Assembly: GCA_947088135.1 (NCBI GenBank)
Contig: CAMUFJ010000005.1
Coordinates: forward strand, 1-64,000
Direction of reading: 5' to 3'
From: an uncultured Clostridia bacterium
GTDB lineage: Bacteria > Bacillota > Clostridia > Christensenellales > Borkfalkiaceae
DNA: 64,000 nucleotides
Shown: positions 53,370 through 62,252 of the stretch, piece by piece
Layout: every line of letters starts with the position of its first letter
Numbering within the stretch: the stretch's first letter is position 1
The notes under the pieces: model-generated
Seen by the model: the letters and a program-made list of their open reading frames with translations, nothing else
What the model was told of the DNA's origin: nothing
Databases searched by the model: none
Translations under genes and position numbers: made by a program

Positions 53370-54431
53370 TTATTTCTCCTTCTTCATGCGCGATACGAAT
53401 TCGTCGAACAAATAGTTGGCGTCATGCGGACCGCCGCAGGCTTCGGGGTGAAATTGTACGGTAAATGCGTTCACTTCGAGATAGTCCATCCCCTCGCAAG
53501 TGCCGTCGTTCCCATTGACAAAACTGAGCTGTCCGATGGGAAGTGAATCGCTTACCACCTCGTAACCGTGGTTTTGGGAAGAGATGAATACTCGCCCTGT
53601 GGAAAGCTGTTTTACGGGCTGGTTCGCTCCTCTGTGACCGTATTTCATCTTTCTCGTCTTCCCGCCCATAGCAAGCGCAAATAACTGATGCCCAAGGCAT
53701 ATTCCGAAGATAGGCTTTTTCCCCGCGAGCTTTTTGATATTTTCGATAACGCACGTGTTCTCCGCAGGATCGCCCGGACCGTTTGCAAGCATGATCCCGT
53801 CGGGCGAAAGCGCAAGCGCGTCTTCCGCAGTACAATTTGCGGGAACGACGATTACGCGGCAACCGCGTTTTACGAGCTCCCGTTCGATATTGCCCTTTGC
53901 TCCGAAATCGTATAGGAGCACGGCAGGACTGCCCTTTTCGTTGATAATCGTCGTCCCGCCCGAGGTAACTGCCTGCACTGCGTTTTTGATTTTATAGGTT
54001 TGGAGCGCCGACAAATCTTTTAACGGTTTAAAAGAGATAGCGGCGTTCATCACACCCGCTTCGCGAACGATACGGGTCAGCTCGCGCGTATCGATACCGT
54101 AGACGCCGGGGACTCCTTGCTCTTTTAAGAAATCGTCTATTTTTCCCTCGCAACGGAAATTAGACGGTTTATCGCAATATTCGCGGACGATATACGCCGT
54201 GACCCAGCTCTTTCGACTCTCGAAATCGGCGGCAATGACGCCGTAATTTCCGATGAGCGGAAAGGTCTGCATAACGATCTGACCGTAATAGCTCGGGTCG
54301 GTAAGCGTTTCGATGTAACCCGTCATGCCCGTCGTAAATACGAGCTCGCCAACAACTTCCCGTTCGGCGCCAAACGAATAGCCCTCGAACACTCTACCGT
54401 TTTGCAGCGTTAGGTAAACCTTTTTCTCCAT
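53370..54431 (-). CDS. carA: Carbamoyl-phosphate synthase small subunit
   Basis: A 353-residue glutaminase subunit that feeds ammonia to CarB. N-terminal CPSase domain (TGMTGYIETLTDPSYYGQI) and C-terminal class I glutaminase with nucleophile Cys in FGICLGHQLFALA and catalytic His/Glu in FHPEA. The ATG at 54431 with AGAGG upstream is chosen over an extension to 54461 that would enter argF. Its place right after argF suggests that this copy serves arginine synthesis; no pyr genes are in the window. Confidence 0.97.
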   Translation of the reverse strand: MEKKVYLTLQNGRVFEGYSFGAEREVVGELVFTTGMTGYIETLTDPSYYGQIVMQTFPLIGNYGVIAADFESRKSWVTAYIVREYCDKPSNFRCEGKIDDFLKEQGVPGVYGIDTRELTRIVREAGVMNAAISFKPLKDLSALQTYKIKNAVQAVTSGGTTIINEKGSPAVLLYDFGAKGNIERELVKRGCRVIVVPANCTAEDALALSPDGIMLANGPGDPAENTCVIENIKKLAGKKPIFGICLGHQLFALAMGGKTRKMKYGHRGANQPVKQLSTGRVFISSQNHGYEVVSDSLPIGQLSFVNGNDGTCEGMDYLEVNAFTVQFHPEACGGPHDANYLFDEFVSRMKKEK

Positions 54432-54442
54432 CCGTGACCTCT

Positions 54443-55345
54443 TTATTTTAACAGTTTGCAAAGAACTGCTTTTTGTGCGTGCAAGCGGTTTTCCGCCTCG
54501 TCGAAGATCTCTTCTGCGTGCGCTTCGAATACGTCCGCAGTGATTTCCTCTCCGCGGTGCGCGGGCAGACAGTGCTGTACCATCGCGTTCTTACGGGCAA
54601 CCTTCATGAGATCTGCATTGATTTGATAGCCTCTAAACGCCGCTTCCCGCTTTTCCTTTTCGCCTTCTTGTCCCATGGACGCCCATACGTCAGTCAAGAT
54701 CACATCCGCATCCTTGGCGGCTTCGACTACGTCCTCCGTCATGAGGAATTCGCCCTCTTTCTTCGCCCATTCCACAAGCTCGCCGTCCGGCTCGTAACCC
54801 TTTGGACAGGCGATCGCAAACTTCATGCCCGTTTTGATCGCGCCCACCATGAGAGAGTTCGCCATATTGTTTCCGTCGCCGATAAAGCACATTTTAAGCC
54901 CGTTGAAAGAACCCTTACGCTCGCGGATCGTCATGAGATCGGCAAGCACCTGACAGGGATGGCAATAGTCGGTAAGCCCGTTGATGACGGGAATAGAACC
55001 GAATTTTGCAAGATCCTCAACTTCTTTCTGTTCGAAGGTTCGGATCATGATTCCGTCAAGGTAGCGTGAAAGCACCCGCGCCGTATCCTCTACGGGCTCT
55101 CCACGCCCGATCTGCAAATCGCGATTGCTCAAAAAGAGCGCATAACCGCCCAGCTCGTACATTCCCGTTTCAAAGGAAACACGGGTGCGCGTGGAGGATT
55201 TCTGGAAAATCATGCCCAGCTTTTTTCCGCGAAGATAGTCTTTAAACACGCCCTTCGCCCGCTCGTATTTGAGCTGATCGGCAAGATTAAGTACGGATAA
55301 AATTTCCTCGCGCGACAAATCCATGAGTTTGAGTAAATGCTTCAT
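54443..55345 (-). CDS. argF: Ornithine carbamoyltransferase
   Basis: A 300-residue enzyme that joins carbamoyl phosphate and ornithine to make citrulline. The carbamoyl-phosphate motif STRTR (about 51-55), the HPCQVLADL segment and the ornithine-site HCLPAHRGEEI identify it. Biosynthetic rather than catabolic use is inferred from the neighbours. Overlaps argD by 4 bp. Confidence 0.97.
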   Translation of the reverse strand: MKHLLKLMDLSREEILSVLNLADQLKYERAKGVFKDYLRGKKLGMIFQKSSTRTRVSFETGMYELGGYALFLSNRDLQIGRGEPVEDTARVLSRYLDGIMIRTFEQKEVEDLAKFGSIPVINGLTDYCHPCQVLADLMTIRERKGSFNGLKMCFIGDGNNMANSLMVGAIKTGMKFAIACPKGYEPDGELVEWAKKEGEFLMTEDVVEAAKDADVILTDVWASMGQEGEKEKREAAFRGYQINADLMKVARKNAMVQHCLPAHRGEEITADVFEAHAEEIFDEAENRLHAQKAVLCKLLK

Positions 55346-56502
55346 TTTAATACCTCTTTTAAAATCGAAAGACCTTCGTCCATTTCTTTTTTAGTAATCG
55401 TAAGCGGAGGGACAAGACGCACCCTATCGTGCGCAGTAAGCACGAGCAATCCCTTTTTAAGGCATTGGGCGGCAACCTCTTTCGCATTCTTTTCCGTTTC
55501 CACGCCGATCATCATGCCGAGCCCCGTAATTTTCTTCACACCGTCGAACCCTTTCAGCTTGGCGCGCAAATACTCGCTCTTACCCTGTACTTCGTATAAA
55601 AATTCTTCCGTCAAACGGGAGAACACATTGATCGCCGCCGCACAGCAAACGGGATTTCCGCCGAAAGTAGAGCCGTGATCTCCGGGGGAATATACGTGCT
55701 CCGTCTTGCCGAAGAACAGGCAAGCGCCGATCGGCAAACCTCCTGCAAGCCCCTTTGCCGTCGTCATGATGTCCGGCATGATGCCGAAATGCTCGTAGGC
55801 GTAGATCTTTCCCGTGCGCCCGTTTCCCGTCTGCACCTCGTCGACAATGAGCAAAATATCGCGCTCCTTGCAAAACTCGTAAAGAGCGCGCACGAATTCG
55901 CCGTTTAAAGCGTTTACACCGCTCTCGCCCTGCACGCACTCGATAACGACGGCGCAAGCTCCGTCCGCCTCCCGTCTTACGCTCTTCATGTCAGCGTCCA
56001 CGGAAACGACGCCCCCGACGAACGGATCGAAATAGCGGTGAAAGGCGTCCTGCCCCGTAGCGGTGAGCGTAAAGAGCGTTCTTCCGTGGAAGCTGTTTTT
56101 GAGCGTGATCAGCTTATATCGGTTTGCGCCGTATTTCTCGAAAGAATACTTGCGAGCCGCCTTAAACGCGCACTCGTTCGCCTCCGCGCCCGAATTGGCA
56201 AAAAAGACGCGCCGAGCGCCCGTGCGTTCGCAAAGCATAGCCGCAAGCCGTGCCTGCGGTTCGCTGTAATAGTAGTTGCTTACGTGTTGAATTTTATTGA
56301 GCTGTTCTATTACGGCGTTTTTCCACTCGCCGTCGTTAACGCCGAAAACGTTGACGGCGATCCCCGCGCCGAAATCGATGTATTCCTTCCCGTCCGTCGC
56401 TTTGAGGGTAGCCCCCTCACCGCTTTCGAACGCAACGGGGAAACGCGCGAAGGTTTCCGCGCCGTACAATTCGTCTAACTGCTTGATTTGTTCGAAATCC
56501 AT
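55342..56502 (-). CDS. argD: Acetylornithine aminotransferase
   Basis: A 386-residue class III aminotransferase. PLP region IVDEVQTGNGRTGKIYA and the lysine in TAKGLAGGLPIGA are present. It makes N-acetylornithine from acetylglutamate semialdehyde, and such enzymes often act on succinyl-DAP precursors too, a link worth noting since a DapF lies downstream. The gap to argB is 36 bp and contains a hairpin. Confidence 0.95.
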   Translation of the reverse strand: MDFEQIKQLDELYGAETFARFPVAFESGEGATLKATDGKEYIDFGAGIAVNVFGVNDGEWKNAVIEQLNKIQHVSNYYYSEPQARLAAMLCERTGARRVFFANSGAEANECAFKAARKYSFEKYGANRYKLITLKNSFHGRTLFTLTATGQDAFHRYFDPFVGGVVSVDADMKSVRREADGACAVVIECVQGESGVNALNGEFVRALYEFCKERDILLIVDEVQTGNGRTGKIYAYEHFGIMPDIMTTAKGLAGGLPIGACLFFGKTEHVYSPGDHGSTFGGNPVCCAAAINVFSRLTEEFLYEVQGKSEYLRAKLKGFDGVKKITGLGMMIGVETEKNAKEVAAQCLKKGLLVLTAHDRVRLVPPLTITKKEMDEGLSILKEVLK

Positions 56503-56524
56503 TTCCGCCTCTCTTAATTACGCG

Positions 56525-56550
56525 AAAAAAGTGACCTGTCAGTCACCTTT
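56525..56550 (-). terminator. Small hairpin with T-run between argB and argD
   Basis: GTGAC (56542-56546 on minus reads first) pairs with GTCAC (56531-56535) over a 6-nt loop and is followed on the minus strand by TTTTTT. The 5-bp stem overlaps the argB stop codon. It may partly attenuate transcription into argD-argF-car. Confidence 0.4.
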
Positions 56551-57396
56551 TACAAACATTGTCCCAAGACCTTCGTCCGAGAGCAATTCCAATAAAACGG
56601 AATGTTTTACTCTTCCGTCGATAATGAAAACACGGTTCACGCCGTTGCGGATCGCGTCTTTACAGCAGTTCACTTTGGGGATCATCCCCCCCGAAATAAC
56701 GCCCTCGTTGATAAGCGAAGGAATGTCGGAAACGTAAACCTTCTTTATAAGGCTGTCCTCGCGCCCCTTGTCGCGGAGCAGTCCGCGAATATCCGTCATG
56801 AGAATGAGGCTCTCCGCTTTGAGCGCACCCGCAATCGCGGAAGCGGCGGTATCCGCATTCACGTTGTAGATATGTCCCTCGTCGTCGTAGCCGACGGTGG
56901 AAATAACGGGCAGATAACCCGCGTTCAGAGCGTCTTCGATAATGCCCGTATTGACCTTCTTGATTTTACCGACGAAACCGAGCTCCTCGTTCTCCATTTC
57001 GCAGTCGAGCATTTTTCCGTCGATCCCGCAAATACCCATCGCCTTAGCGCCTTGCGCACCGAGAATATGGACGAGCTCCTTGTTGACCTTGCCCGCCAAA
57101 ACCATGCGCACGACCTCCGCCGTTTGCTCGTCGGTATAGCGCAAGCCGTTCACGAAACGGGACTGTATCCCCATGCGTTCAAGCGTTTGGGAAATTTCCG
57201 GACCTCCGCCGTGAACCAAAACAATTTTGATCCCCACGAAACGCAGAAGCGTTAAATCGCGCATGACAGACCATTTAAATTCGTCGCCGAGCATCGCGTT
57301 TCCGCCGTATTTAATGACGAGAATCCTGTTTTGGTATTTCTCGATATAGGGCATTGCTTCGAGCAACAGCTCCGCCCTTGCCTCTTCACCTATCAT
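56539..57396 (-). CDS. argB: Acetylglutamate kinase
   Basis: A 285-residue amino-acid kinase that phosphorylates N-acetylglutamate. VIKYGGNAM near 28-36, VHGGGPEI, and GMIPKVNCCKDAI (arginine-sensitive type region) are visible. The N-terminal helix seen in arginine-inhibited kinases (AELLLEAMPYIEKYQ) is present, so feedback inhibition by arginine is likely from family knowledge. 13 bp downstream of argJ. Confidence 0.97.
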   Translation of the reverse strand: MIGEEARAELLLEAMPYIEKYQNRILVIKYGGNAMLGDEFKWSVMRDLTLLRFVGIKIVLVHGGGPEISQTLERMGIQSRFVNGLRYTDEQTAEVVRMVLAGKVNKELVHILGAQGAKAMGICGIDGKMLDCEMENEELGFVGKIKKVNTGIIEDALNAGYLPVISTVGYDDEGHIYNVNADTAASAIAGALKAESLILMTDIRGLLRDKGREDSLIKKVYVSDIPSLINEGVISGGMIPKVNCCKDAIRNGVNRVFIIDGRVKHSVLLELLSDEGLGTMFVKGD

Positions 57397-57409
57397 GTAA
57401 TCTCCTGTA

Positions 57410-58627
57410 TTACGTCCTGTAATCGCCGTTGATCTTCACGTAATCGTACGTTAAGTCGCAACCCCATGCGGTCGCTTCGTACTTCCCGTCGTTCAGTTCC
57501 ACGAGAATTTGGATCTCCTCTTCTCCCAAAACTTTTTTGGCGAACTCCTCGGAAAACTCCACGCCCGCGCCGTTTTTGCACACGGAGAGTTCTCCCGCCT
57601 TAGACTTGAATGAAACGGCAATTTTGCTTACGTCCAGCTTCGCTCCCGAATAACCGAGCGCGCAGAGCACCCGTCCCCAATTCGCATCGCTCCCGAACAT
57701 CGCCGCTTTTACCAAGTTGGAATCGATAACCGATTTCGCACTGATACGAGCGTCGGTTTCCCGTTTCGCACCCGTAACGCGGCATTCAATAAGCTTGGTC
57801 GCCCCCTCGCCGTCGCGGGCAAGTTTACGGCACATGGCACGCGTGACCGCGTGAAGCGCCTCGCAGAATTTGCGGTAGTCGGCGTTCGCCGTCTTGATTT
57901 CTTCGTTCCCCGCAAGCCCGCTCGCCAAAATACAAAACGTGTCGTTGGTTGAGGTATCGCGGTCGACGCTTAACATATTTAACGATTTTTTCACGTCCGC
58001 GGAAATCGCCTTTTGTAGCATTTGGGGAGAAATCGCCGCGTCGGTGGTAACGAACATCAAAAGCGTCGCCATGTTCGGACAAATCATTCCCACACCCTTG
58101 CAAATTGCGCCGATTCTGCATTCTTTTCCGCCGAGCGAAAAGGAAAACGCAATTTCTTTTTTTACGGTGTCCGTCGTCATAATGGCTTCTGCCGCCGACG
58201 CGCTGTTGTCGCCGAGCCCGCCCGCAAGCTCCTTCATTCCGCCCGCAATGGGCTCTATGGAGAGCGGTTGACCGATAACGCCCGTGCTTGCAACCACCAC
58301 GTCTCCCGCGAAAATTCCCGTATGCTCTTCTACGAGCTTGCACATCGCCTCGGCAATTTCCACGCCGTTTGCATTGCAGGTATTGGCGTTCCCGCTGTTT
58401 ACGATGACCGCCTGAGCGTATCCGTCGGCAATATTTTTCTTTGTAACGAGAATGGGCGCGCCCTTTACGAGATTCGTCGTATAGACGCCCGCGCAGGCAC
58501 ACCGCGTTTCGGCAACAATGAGCGCAAGGTCTTTTTTCGTCTTATTTTTGCGGATTCCGCAATGCACGCCGTTCGCACGGAATCCTATGGGCGCACATAC
58601 TCCGCCCGATATTTCTTTTAATTCCAT
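57410..58627 (-). CDS. argJ: Bifunctional glutamate N-acetyltransferase / ornithine acetyltransferase
   Basis: A 405-residue ArgJ that recycles the acetyl group from acetylornithine to glutamate. The self-cleavage site is visible as GEGATKL, where Thr becomes the nucleophile of the beta chain. STGVIGQPL and CPNMATLL support the call. The ATG at 58627 is preferred; a TTG 15 nt upstream is the alternative. Neither has a clear ribosome site. A strong promoter at 58660 gives a leader of only about 26 nt. Confidence 0.95.
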   Translation of the reverse strand: MELKEISGGVCAPIGFRANGVHCGIRKNKTKKDLALIVAETRCACAGVYTTNLVKGAPILVTKKNIADGYAQAVIVNSGNANTCNANGVEIAEAMCKLVEEHTGIFAGDVVVASTGVIGQPLSIEPIAGGMKELAGGLGDNSASAAEAIMTTDTVKKEIAFSFSLGGKECRIGAICKGVGMICPNMATLLMFVTTDAAISPQMLQKAISADVKKSLNMLSVDRDTSTNDTFCILASGLAGNEEIKTANADYRKFCEALHAVTRAMCRKLARDGEGATKLIECRVTGAKRETDARISAKSVIDSNLVKAAMFGSDANWGRVLCALGYSGAKLDVSKIAVSFKSKAGELSVCKNGAGVEFSEEFAKKVLGEEEIQILVELNDGKYEATAWGCDLTYDYVKINGDYRT

Positions 58628-58659
58628 AGTATCACACTGCAATTCAATACACTGCTCTT

Positions 58660-58688
58660 ATTATATCATAAGCCGACGCTTTCGTCAA
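58660..58688 (-). promoter_or_regulatory. Internal promoter before argJ
   Basis: Minus strand: TTGACG (58683-58688), 17 bp, TATAAT (58660-58665). It overlaps the end of argC and would drive argJBDF-car-dapF separately from argGC. Confidence 0.75.
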
Positions 58689-59589
58689 GCCCCAGCACAA
58701 TATTCATATTTTGGATCGCCGCGCCCGAAGCGCCCTTTCCAAGATTATCGAAGCGGGAGGTAAGCAAAATGCGCTCCCCGTTTCCGTGGACGAGAATTTC
58801 CATTTTGTTGGTTCTGCAAAGGTTGTTGGCGGAAATGAATCCGCTCTCCTCCTGACCCACGGAAATAAACGTACTCTTTCCGTATTGCTCCCGATACAAA
58901 TCGATGAGATCTTCCACACAAACCCGCTTTTTCAATAAATCGGTAAAGAGCGGAATACTCACGCTCATGCCGCTGTAATAATCGCAGATATACGGATTAA
59001 AAACGGGATCTCGCGAAAGGGTGCACTCTTTTACCATTTCAGGCAAATGCTTGTGCGTAAGACCCAGCGCATATAGACGGGGCGTATCCAAAAGCTTGTC
59101 CCGATTTTCCTCGCTGTACTGCGCGATCGCCTTTTTGCCAGCGCCCGAATACCCGCTTACCGCGTGGCAGACGAACGGATAATCGCTCGGAGCGATCCCG
59201 CATTCAATCAAGGGGCGCACCAACGAAATAAACCCGCTCGCATAGCACCCCGGATTTGCGATTCGTTTGGACGAAGCGATTTTTTCACGGTGCTCCTTGG
59301 AAAGCTCGGGGAAACCGTACGCCCAATCCTCCCGCGTTCTATGCGCCGTGGACGCGTCGATGATCACCGTCTTGCCGTTCTCACAAAGTGCGACCGCCTC
59401 GCGCGCCGCGTCGTCGGGCAGACATAAAAATACGACGTCCGCCGAGTTGATCGCGTCTTTTCGCGCCGCCGTATCTTTTCTTAGCTCTTCGGAAAGAGAG
59501 AGAACGGAAACGTCCCCCCTCTTTTCCAGCCGATCATATATTCCAAGACCCGTAGTCCCTGCTTTTCCGTCGATAAATACGCGAACCAT
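58666..59589 (-). CDS. argC: N-acetyl-gamma-glutamyl-phosphate reductase, short type
   Basis: A 307-residue reductase that forms acetylglutamate semialdehyde. The opening FIDGKAGTTGLGI and length near 310 match the shorter AGPR type 2 rather than the 340-350-residue type 1 usual in Firmicutes. The catalytic cysteine lies in NPGCYASG near 117-124. Stop and start codons of argC and argG share one base. Confidence 0.93.
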   Translation of the reverse strand: MVRVFIDGKAGTTGLGIYDRLEKRGDVSVLSLSEELRKDTAARKDAINSADVVFLCLPDDAAREAVALCENGKTVIIDASTAHRTREDWAYGFPELSKEHREKIASSKRIANPGCYASGFISLVRPLIECGIAPSDYPFVCHAVSGYSGAGKKAIAQYSEENRDKLLDTPRLYALGLTHKHLPEMVKECTLSRDPVFNPYICDYYSGMSVSIPLFTDLLKKRVCVEDLIDLYREQYGKSTFISVGQEESGFISANNLCRTNKMEILVHGNGERILLTSRFDNLGKGASGAAIQNMNIVLGLDESVGL

Positions 59590-60818
59590 TATTTAAGCTT
59601 CTTTTTATCGAGAAGCGCTTTCACCTTGATGGGAAGCCCGAACAAGTTGATGAAGCCTTCGGAATCCTTTTGCGAATATGCGCCGCCGTCGTCATCGAAA
59701 GTGGCAATGTCGCCGCTGTACAGAGAATAGGGCGAAGAAATACCCGCGCTCGAAATATTTCCTTTATAAATGCGAAGCTTTACGTCCCCCGTCACCCTTT
59801 CCTGCGTTTTGCTGACGAATGCGGAGAGCGCCTCGCGCAAGGGAGTAAACCATTGACCGTCGTACACCATTTCGCCGAATTTGATGGCGACAAGCTGTTT
59901 ATAATGCATAGTAGCCTTGTCAAGGCATACCGTTTCCAACAAACGGTGTGCTTCGTACAAGATCGTTCCGCCGGGGGTTTCATAAACCCCGCGCGACTTC
60001 ATACCGACAAGACGGTTTTCCACAAGATCCGCAAGCCCGACGCCGTTCTTTCCGCCGATTTCGTTGAGCTTTTCCACAAGCGCGACCGCGCCGAGCCGTT
60101 TCCCGTCGATCGCGGTAGGAATGCCCTGTTCGAAATGAACGGTGCAGTACGTGGGCTCGTCGGGAGCCTGCATAGGCGACACGCCCATTTCCAAAAAGTT
60201 CTCTTTTTCATATTGCGGTTCGCTCGCGGGGTCTTCCAAATCCAAGCCCTCGTGCGATAAATGCCATAAGTTTTTATCCTTGGAATAGTTGGTTTCACGG
60301 TTGATTTTGAGCGGAATATTGTGCGCTTCCGCATACTCGATCTCTTGTTCGCGGCTCTTGATATCCCAAATTCTCCAAGGCGCGATAATCGTAAGCTCGG
60401 GCGCGAACGCTTTGATCGCAAGCTCGAAGCGAACCTGATCGTTCCCTTTGCCCGTGCAACCGTGACAAATGGCATCGGCGTTCTCCTTAACGGCGATTTC
60501 CACGAGAGCCTTGGCAATCACGGGACGGGCAAATGAAGTGCCGAGCAAATATTTGTCCTCGTACACCGCCCCTGCCTGTACCGTGGGAAAAATATAGTCC
60601 TCAACAAACTCCTGCTTCAAATCGAGCACGTAGAGCTTGGACGCCCCCGTTTTGATTGCCTTCTCTTCGAGCCCGTCGAGCTCCGTTCCCTGCCCGACGT
60701 CGCCCGACACGGCAACGACCTCGCAGTTATCGTAATTCTCTTTCAGCCAAGGGATAATAATGGAAGTATCCAACCCGCCCGAATATGCCAACACTACTTT
60801 TTTAATTTTCTTTTCCAT
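59589..60818 (-). CDS. argG: Argininosuccinate synthase
   Basis: A 409-residue enzyme that joins citrulline and aspartate with ATP. N-type PP-loop AYSGGLDTS near residues 11-19, HGCTGKGNDQVRFE and the SREQEIEYA segment identify it. Start at the ATG 60818 with AAGGA; a TTG 15 nt upstream is ignored. First gene of the arginine unit. The next-step gene argH is not in the window. Confidence 0.98.
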   Translation of the reverse strand: MEKKIKKVVLAYSGGLDTSIIIPWLKENYDNCEVVAVSGDVGQGTELDGLEEKAIKTGASKLYVLDLKQEFVEDYIFPTVQAGAVYEDKYLLGTSFARPVIAKALVEIAVKENADAICHGCTGKGNDQVRFELAIKAFAPELTIIAPWRIWDIKSREQEIEYAEAHNIPLKINRETNYSKDKNLWHLSHEGLDLEDPASEPQYEKENFLEMGVSPMQAPDEPTYCTVHFEQGIPTAIDGKRLGAVALVEKLNEIGGKNGVGLADLVENRLVGMKSRGVYETPGGTILYEAHRLLETVCLDKATMHYKQLVAIKFGEMVYDGQWFTPLREALSAFVSKTQERVTGDVKLRIYKGNISSAGISSPYSLYSGDIATFDDDGGAYSQKDSEGFINLFGLPIKVKALLDKKKLK

Positions 60819-60849
60819 AATTTTGTCCTTCAAAGTTCATACTTTCATT

Positions 60850-60878
60850 ATTATATAGAGAAAAGGAATGCAAGTCAA
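60850..60878 (-). promoter_or_regulatory. Promoter of the arginine operon
   Basis: Minus strand: TTGACT (60873-60878), 17 bp, TATAAT (60850-60855), 31 bp upstream of the argG start. Confidence 0.85.
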
Positions 60879-60916
60879 GCATTTGCACCCCTTTCCAAAA
60901 AATAATTTCACAATAT

Positions 60917-60961
60917 AATGTATATCATTTGCAAAAAATATAAATTATACGTAAATTATAC
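60917..60961 (-). promoter_or_regulatory. AT-rich region upstream of argG with repeats; possible ArgR site
   Basis: The 60879-60985 stretch is very AT-rich. It contains AATG-N5-CATT (60917-60929), which loosely resembles half-sites of an ARG box, and the direct repeat TAAATTATAC at 60941-60950 and 60952-60961. ArgR binding is a guess. Confidence 0.3.
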
Positions 60962-60985
60962 TGCATATAACGAATAAAACTATAT

Positions 60986-61450
60986 TTATCCGCAATTTAA
61001 CTCTTCAAATGCAGGACAAAACGCGCGGATATCCTCTACGGTAAATTGCTCCTCTCCGTTCCCAAAAAATGCGAACCTGCGCAACAAAACGAATTTATCG
61101 CGCGAGTCCTGCGTTTGGAAGGTGCAGATAAATTTATTTTTCTTTATCTTCACCTCTACGCAACCCGCCGATACGTCGTAAGTAAAGATCTTGCGCTTGG
61201 TTTTTAAATGCACGACCTTATCAGTCGTTTCCACACCGACAACCGTTCCCATGGAAATGCGGAGCGCATAAGTCGCATAGACGAAAAGATACAACAAGCC
61301 GAGCACGGGCGTAATGATGCAAAACGCCAACGCACCCGTAAACGCGTACACCATGCATACCATGAACGCCGGAATGACGACGACGCTGAACGCGATAAAA
61401 AGTTTTTTGAGAACGTCTACGTAACGCTGTATGCCCTTTTTGATTACCAT
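60986..61450 (-). CDS. Small membrane protein, two helices plus beta domain, unknown function
   Basis: A 154-residue protein with two close hydrophobic helices (about 13-38 and 40-64) followed by a beta-rich domain (VVGVETTDKVVHLKTKRKIFTYDV) that could be PH-like. The start at 61450 has GGGGGAGAG upstream and replaces a longer reading that would enter the thioesterase gene. It lies 19 bp after that gene and is probably cotranscribed. It resembles the protein at 48708 in architecture only. Family not recognised. Confidence 0.75.
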   Translation of the reverse strand: MVIKKGIQRYVDVLKKLFIAFSVVVIPAFMVCMVYAFTGALAFCIITPVLGLLYLFVYATYALRISMGTVVGVETTDKVVHLKTKRKIFTYDVSAGCVEVKIKKNKFICTFQTQDSRDKFVLLRRFAFFGNGEEQFTVEDIRAFCPAFEELNCG

Positions 61451-61469
61451 ACTATCTCTCCCCCGAAGC

Positions 61470-62213
61470 TTAATCGGGTCTTTCTCCAAACCGTATGCGG
61501 AACTGCGTAAGCGTGTTCCCGTCCGACCGCGCTTCACAAAGCGAACAGTCCTCGTCGTCGTAGCGAATAAGGCTCAACACCGTTCCCGCTTTCGCCTGTT
61601 TGGAATAAGAAATTTGGAAGGACTGCACGGGACGGTTCAACTCGTCCAAAGAGAAGCAGTCGACAAAAAAATCGGCATAGCGGGTATTGTTGGCGTGATG
61701 AAAGCGGTCGCACTGACTGCTCCCGACGACTAAGCGGTACGCCTCTTTCCCCTCCGCGATTTTGGGAATCTTCCAAAGCGGCGTTTCGATGACCCGCTCG
61801 GCACGGTAAGGGCAATCGGTATGCGCTCTCCCGAGCTTGTCCCCCGTGAGCAGAGTGAACCCGTTCAAATCGACAAGGCACCAACGGGACATAGCAACAG
61901 CCACGACCTCCTCCCCCACGCGCATCTTGTACGCGCGCTCGAAGATGACGTGACGGGGCGGAAGCGGCCAAGTGTCCACCTCCAATTCCTTTTCACGGTA
62001 ATGTACGGGGCGCAAAATACGGCAATCGGTACTGACAACTAAAAATCCGTAACCAAGGGTTTTCAAGGAATCGTCGCCGAACCCGAGCTCGTCTGCGCTC
62101 GCGCCTGCGGAATCTTGAAAAAACGAGAGAACGGAAGAAAGCTTCAATTCGTCTTTGAAATCGAAATCAGTGTGACGAAGCTGAAAGCGCTTTGTGTTTT
62201 GATAGTTGCTCAT
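61470..62213 (-). CDS. Acyl-ACP thioesterase
   Basis: A 247-residue double hot-dog thioesterase that releases free fatty acids from acyl carrier protein. The N-terminal hot-dog holds a helix with SVLSFFQDSAGASADELG, and the second holds the active-site region DRFHHANNTRYADFF (Asp, Asn and His of the FatA/FatB-like catalytic site). The start codon is only 6 nt from a consensus -10 box and has no ribosome site, so the mRNA is predicted to be leaderless. No fatty-acid genes are adjacent. Confidence 0.92.
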   Translation of the reverse strand: MSNYQNTKRFQLRHTDFDFKDELKLSSVLSFFQDSAGASADELGFGDDSLKTLGYGFLVVSTDCRILRPVHYREKELEVDTWPLPPRHVIFERAYKMRVGEEVVAVAMSRWCLVDLNGFTLLTGDKLGRAHTDCPYRAERVIETPLWKIPKIAEGKEAYRLVVGSSQCDRFHHANNTRYADFFVDCFSLDELNRPVQSFQISYSKQAKAGTVLSLIRYDDEDCSLCEARSDGNTLTQFRIRFGERPD

Positions 62214-62219
62214 ACGGCA

Positions 62220-62249
62220 ATTATATCACAGCTTTTCAACGCTTGTCAA
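62220..62249 (-). promoter_or_regulatory. Promoter giving a leaderless thioesterase mRNA
   Basis: Minus strand: TTGACA (62244-62249), 18 bp, TATAAT (62220-62225), then only TGCCGT before the ATG. Transcription should start at or next to the A of the start codon. Confidence 0.8.
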
Positions 62250-62252
62250 CAT

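Noticed and set aside
58627..58642. TTG start of argJ at 58642
   Set aside because: It is 15 nt before an ATG and has no ribosome site; neither start is well supported, so the ATG was kept.
60834..60985. T-box or riboswitch upstream of argG
   Set aside because: The leader from the promoter at 60850 to the start is only about 25 nt, too short for a riboswitch or T-box.
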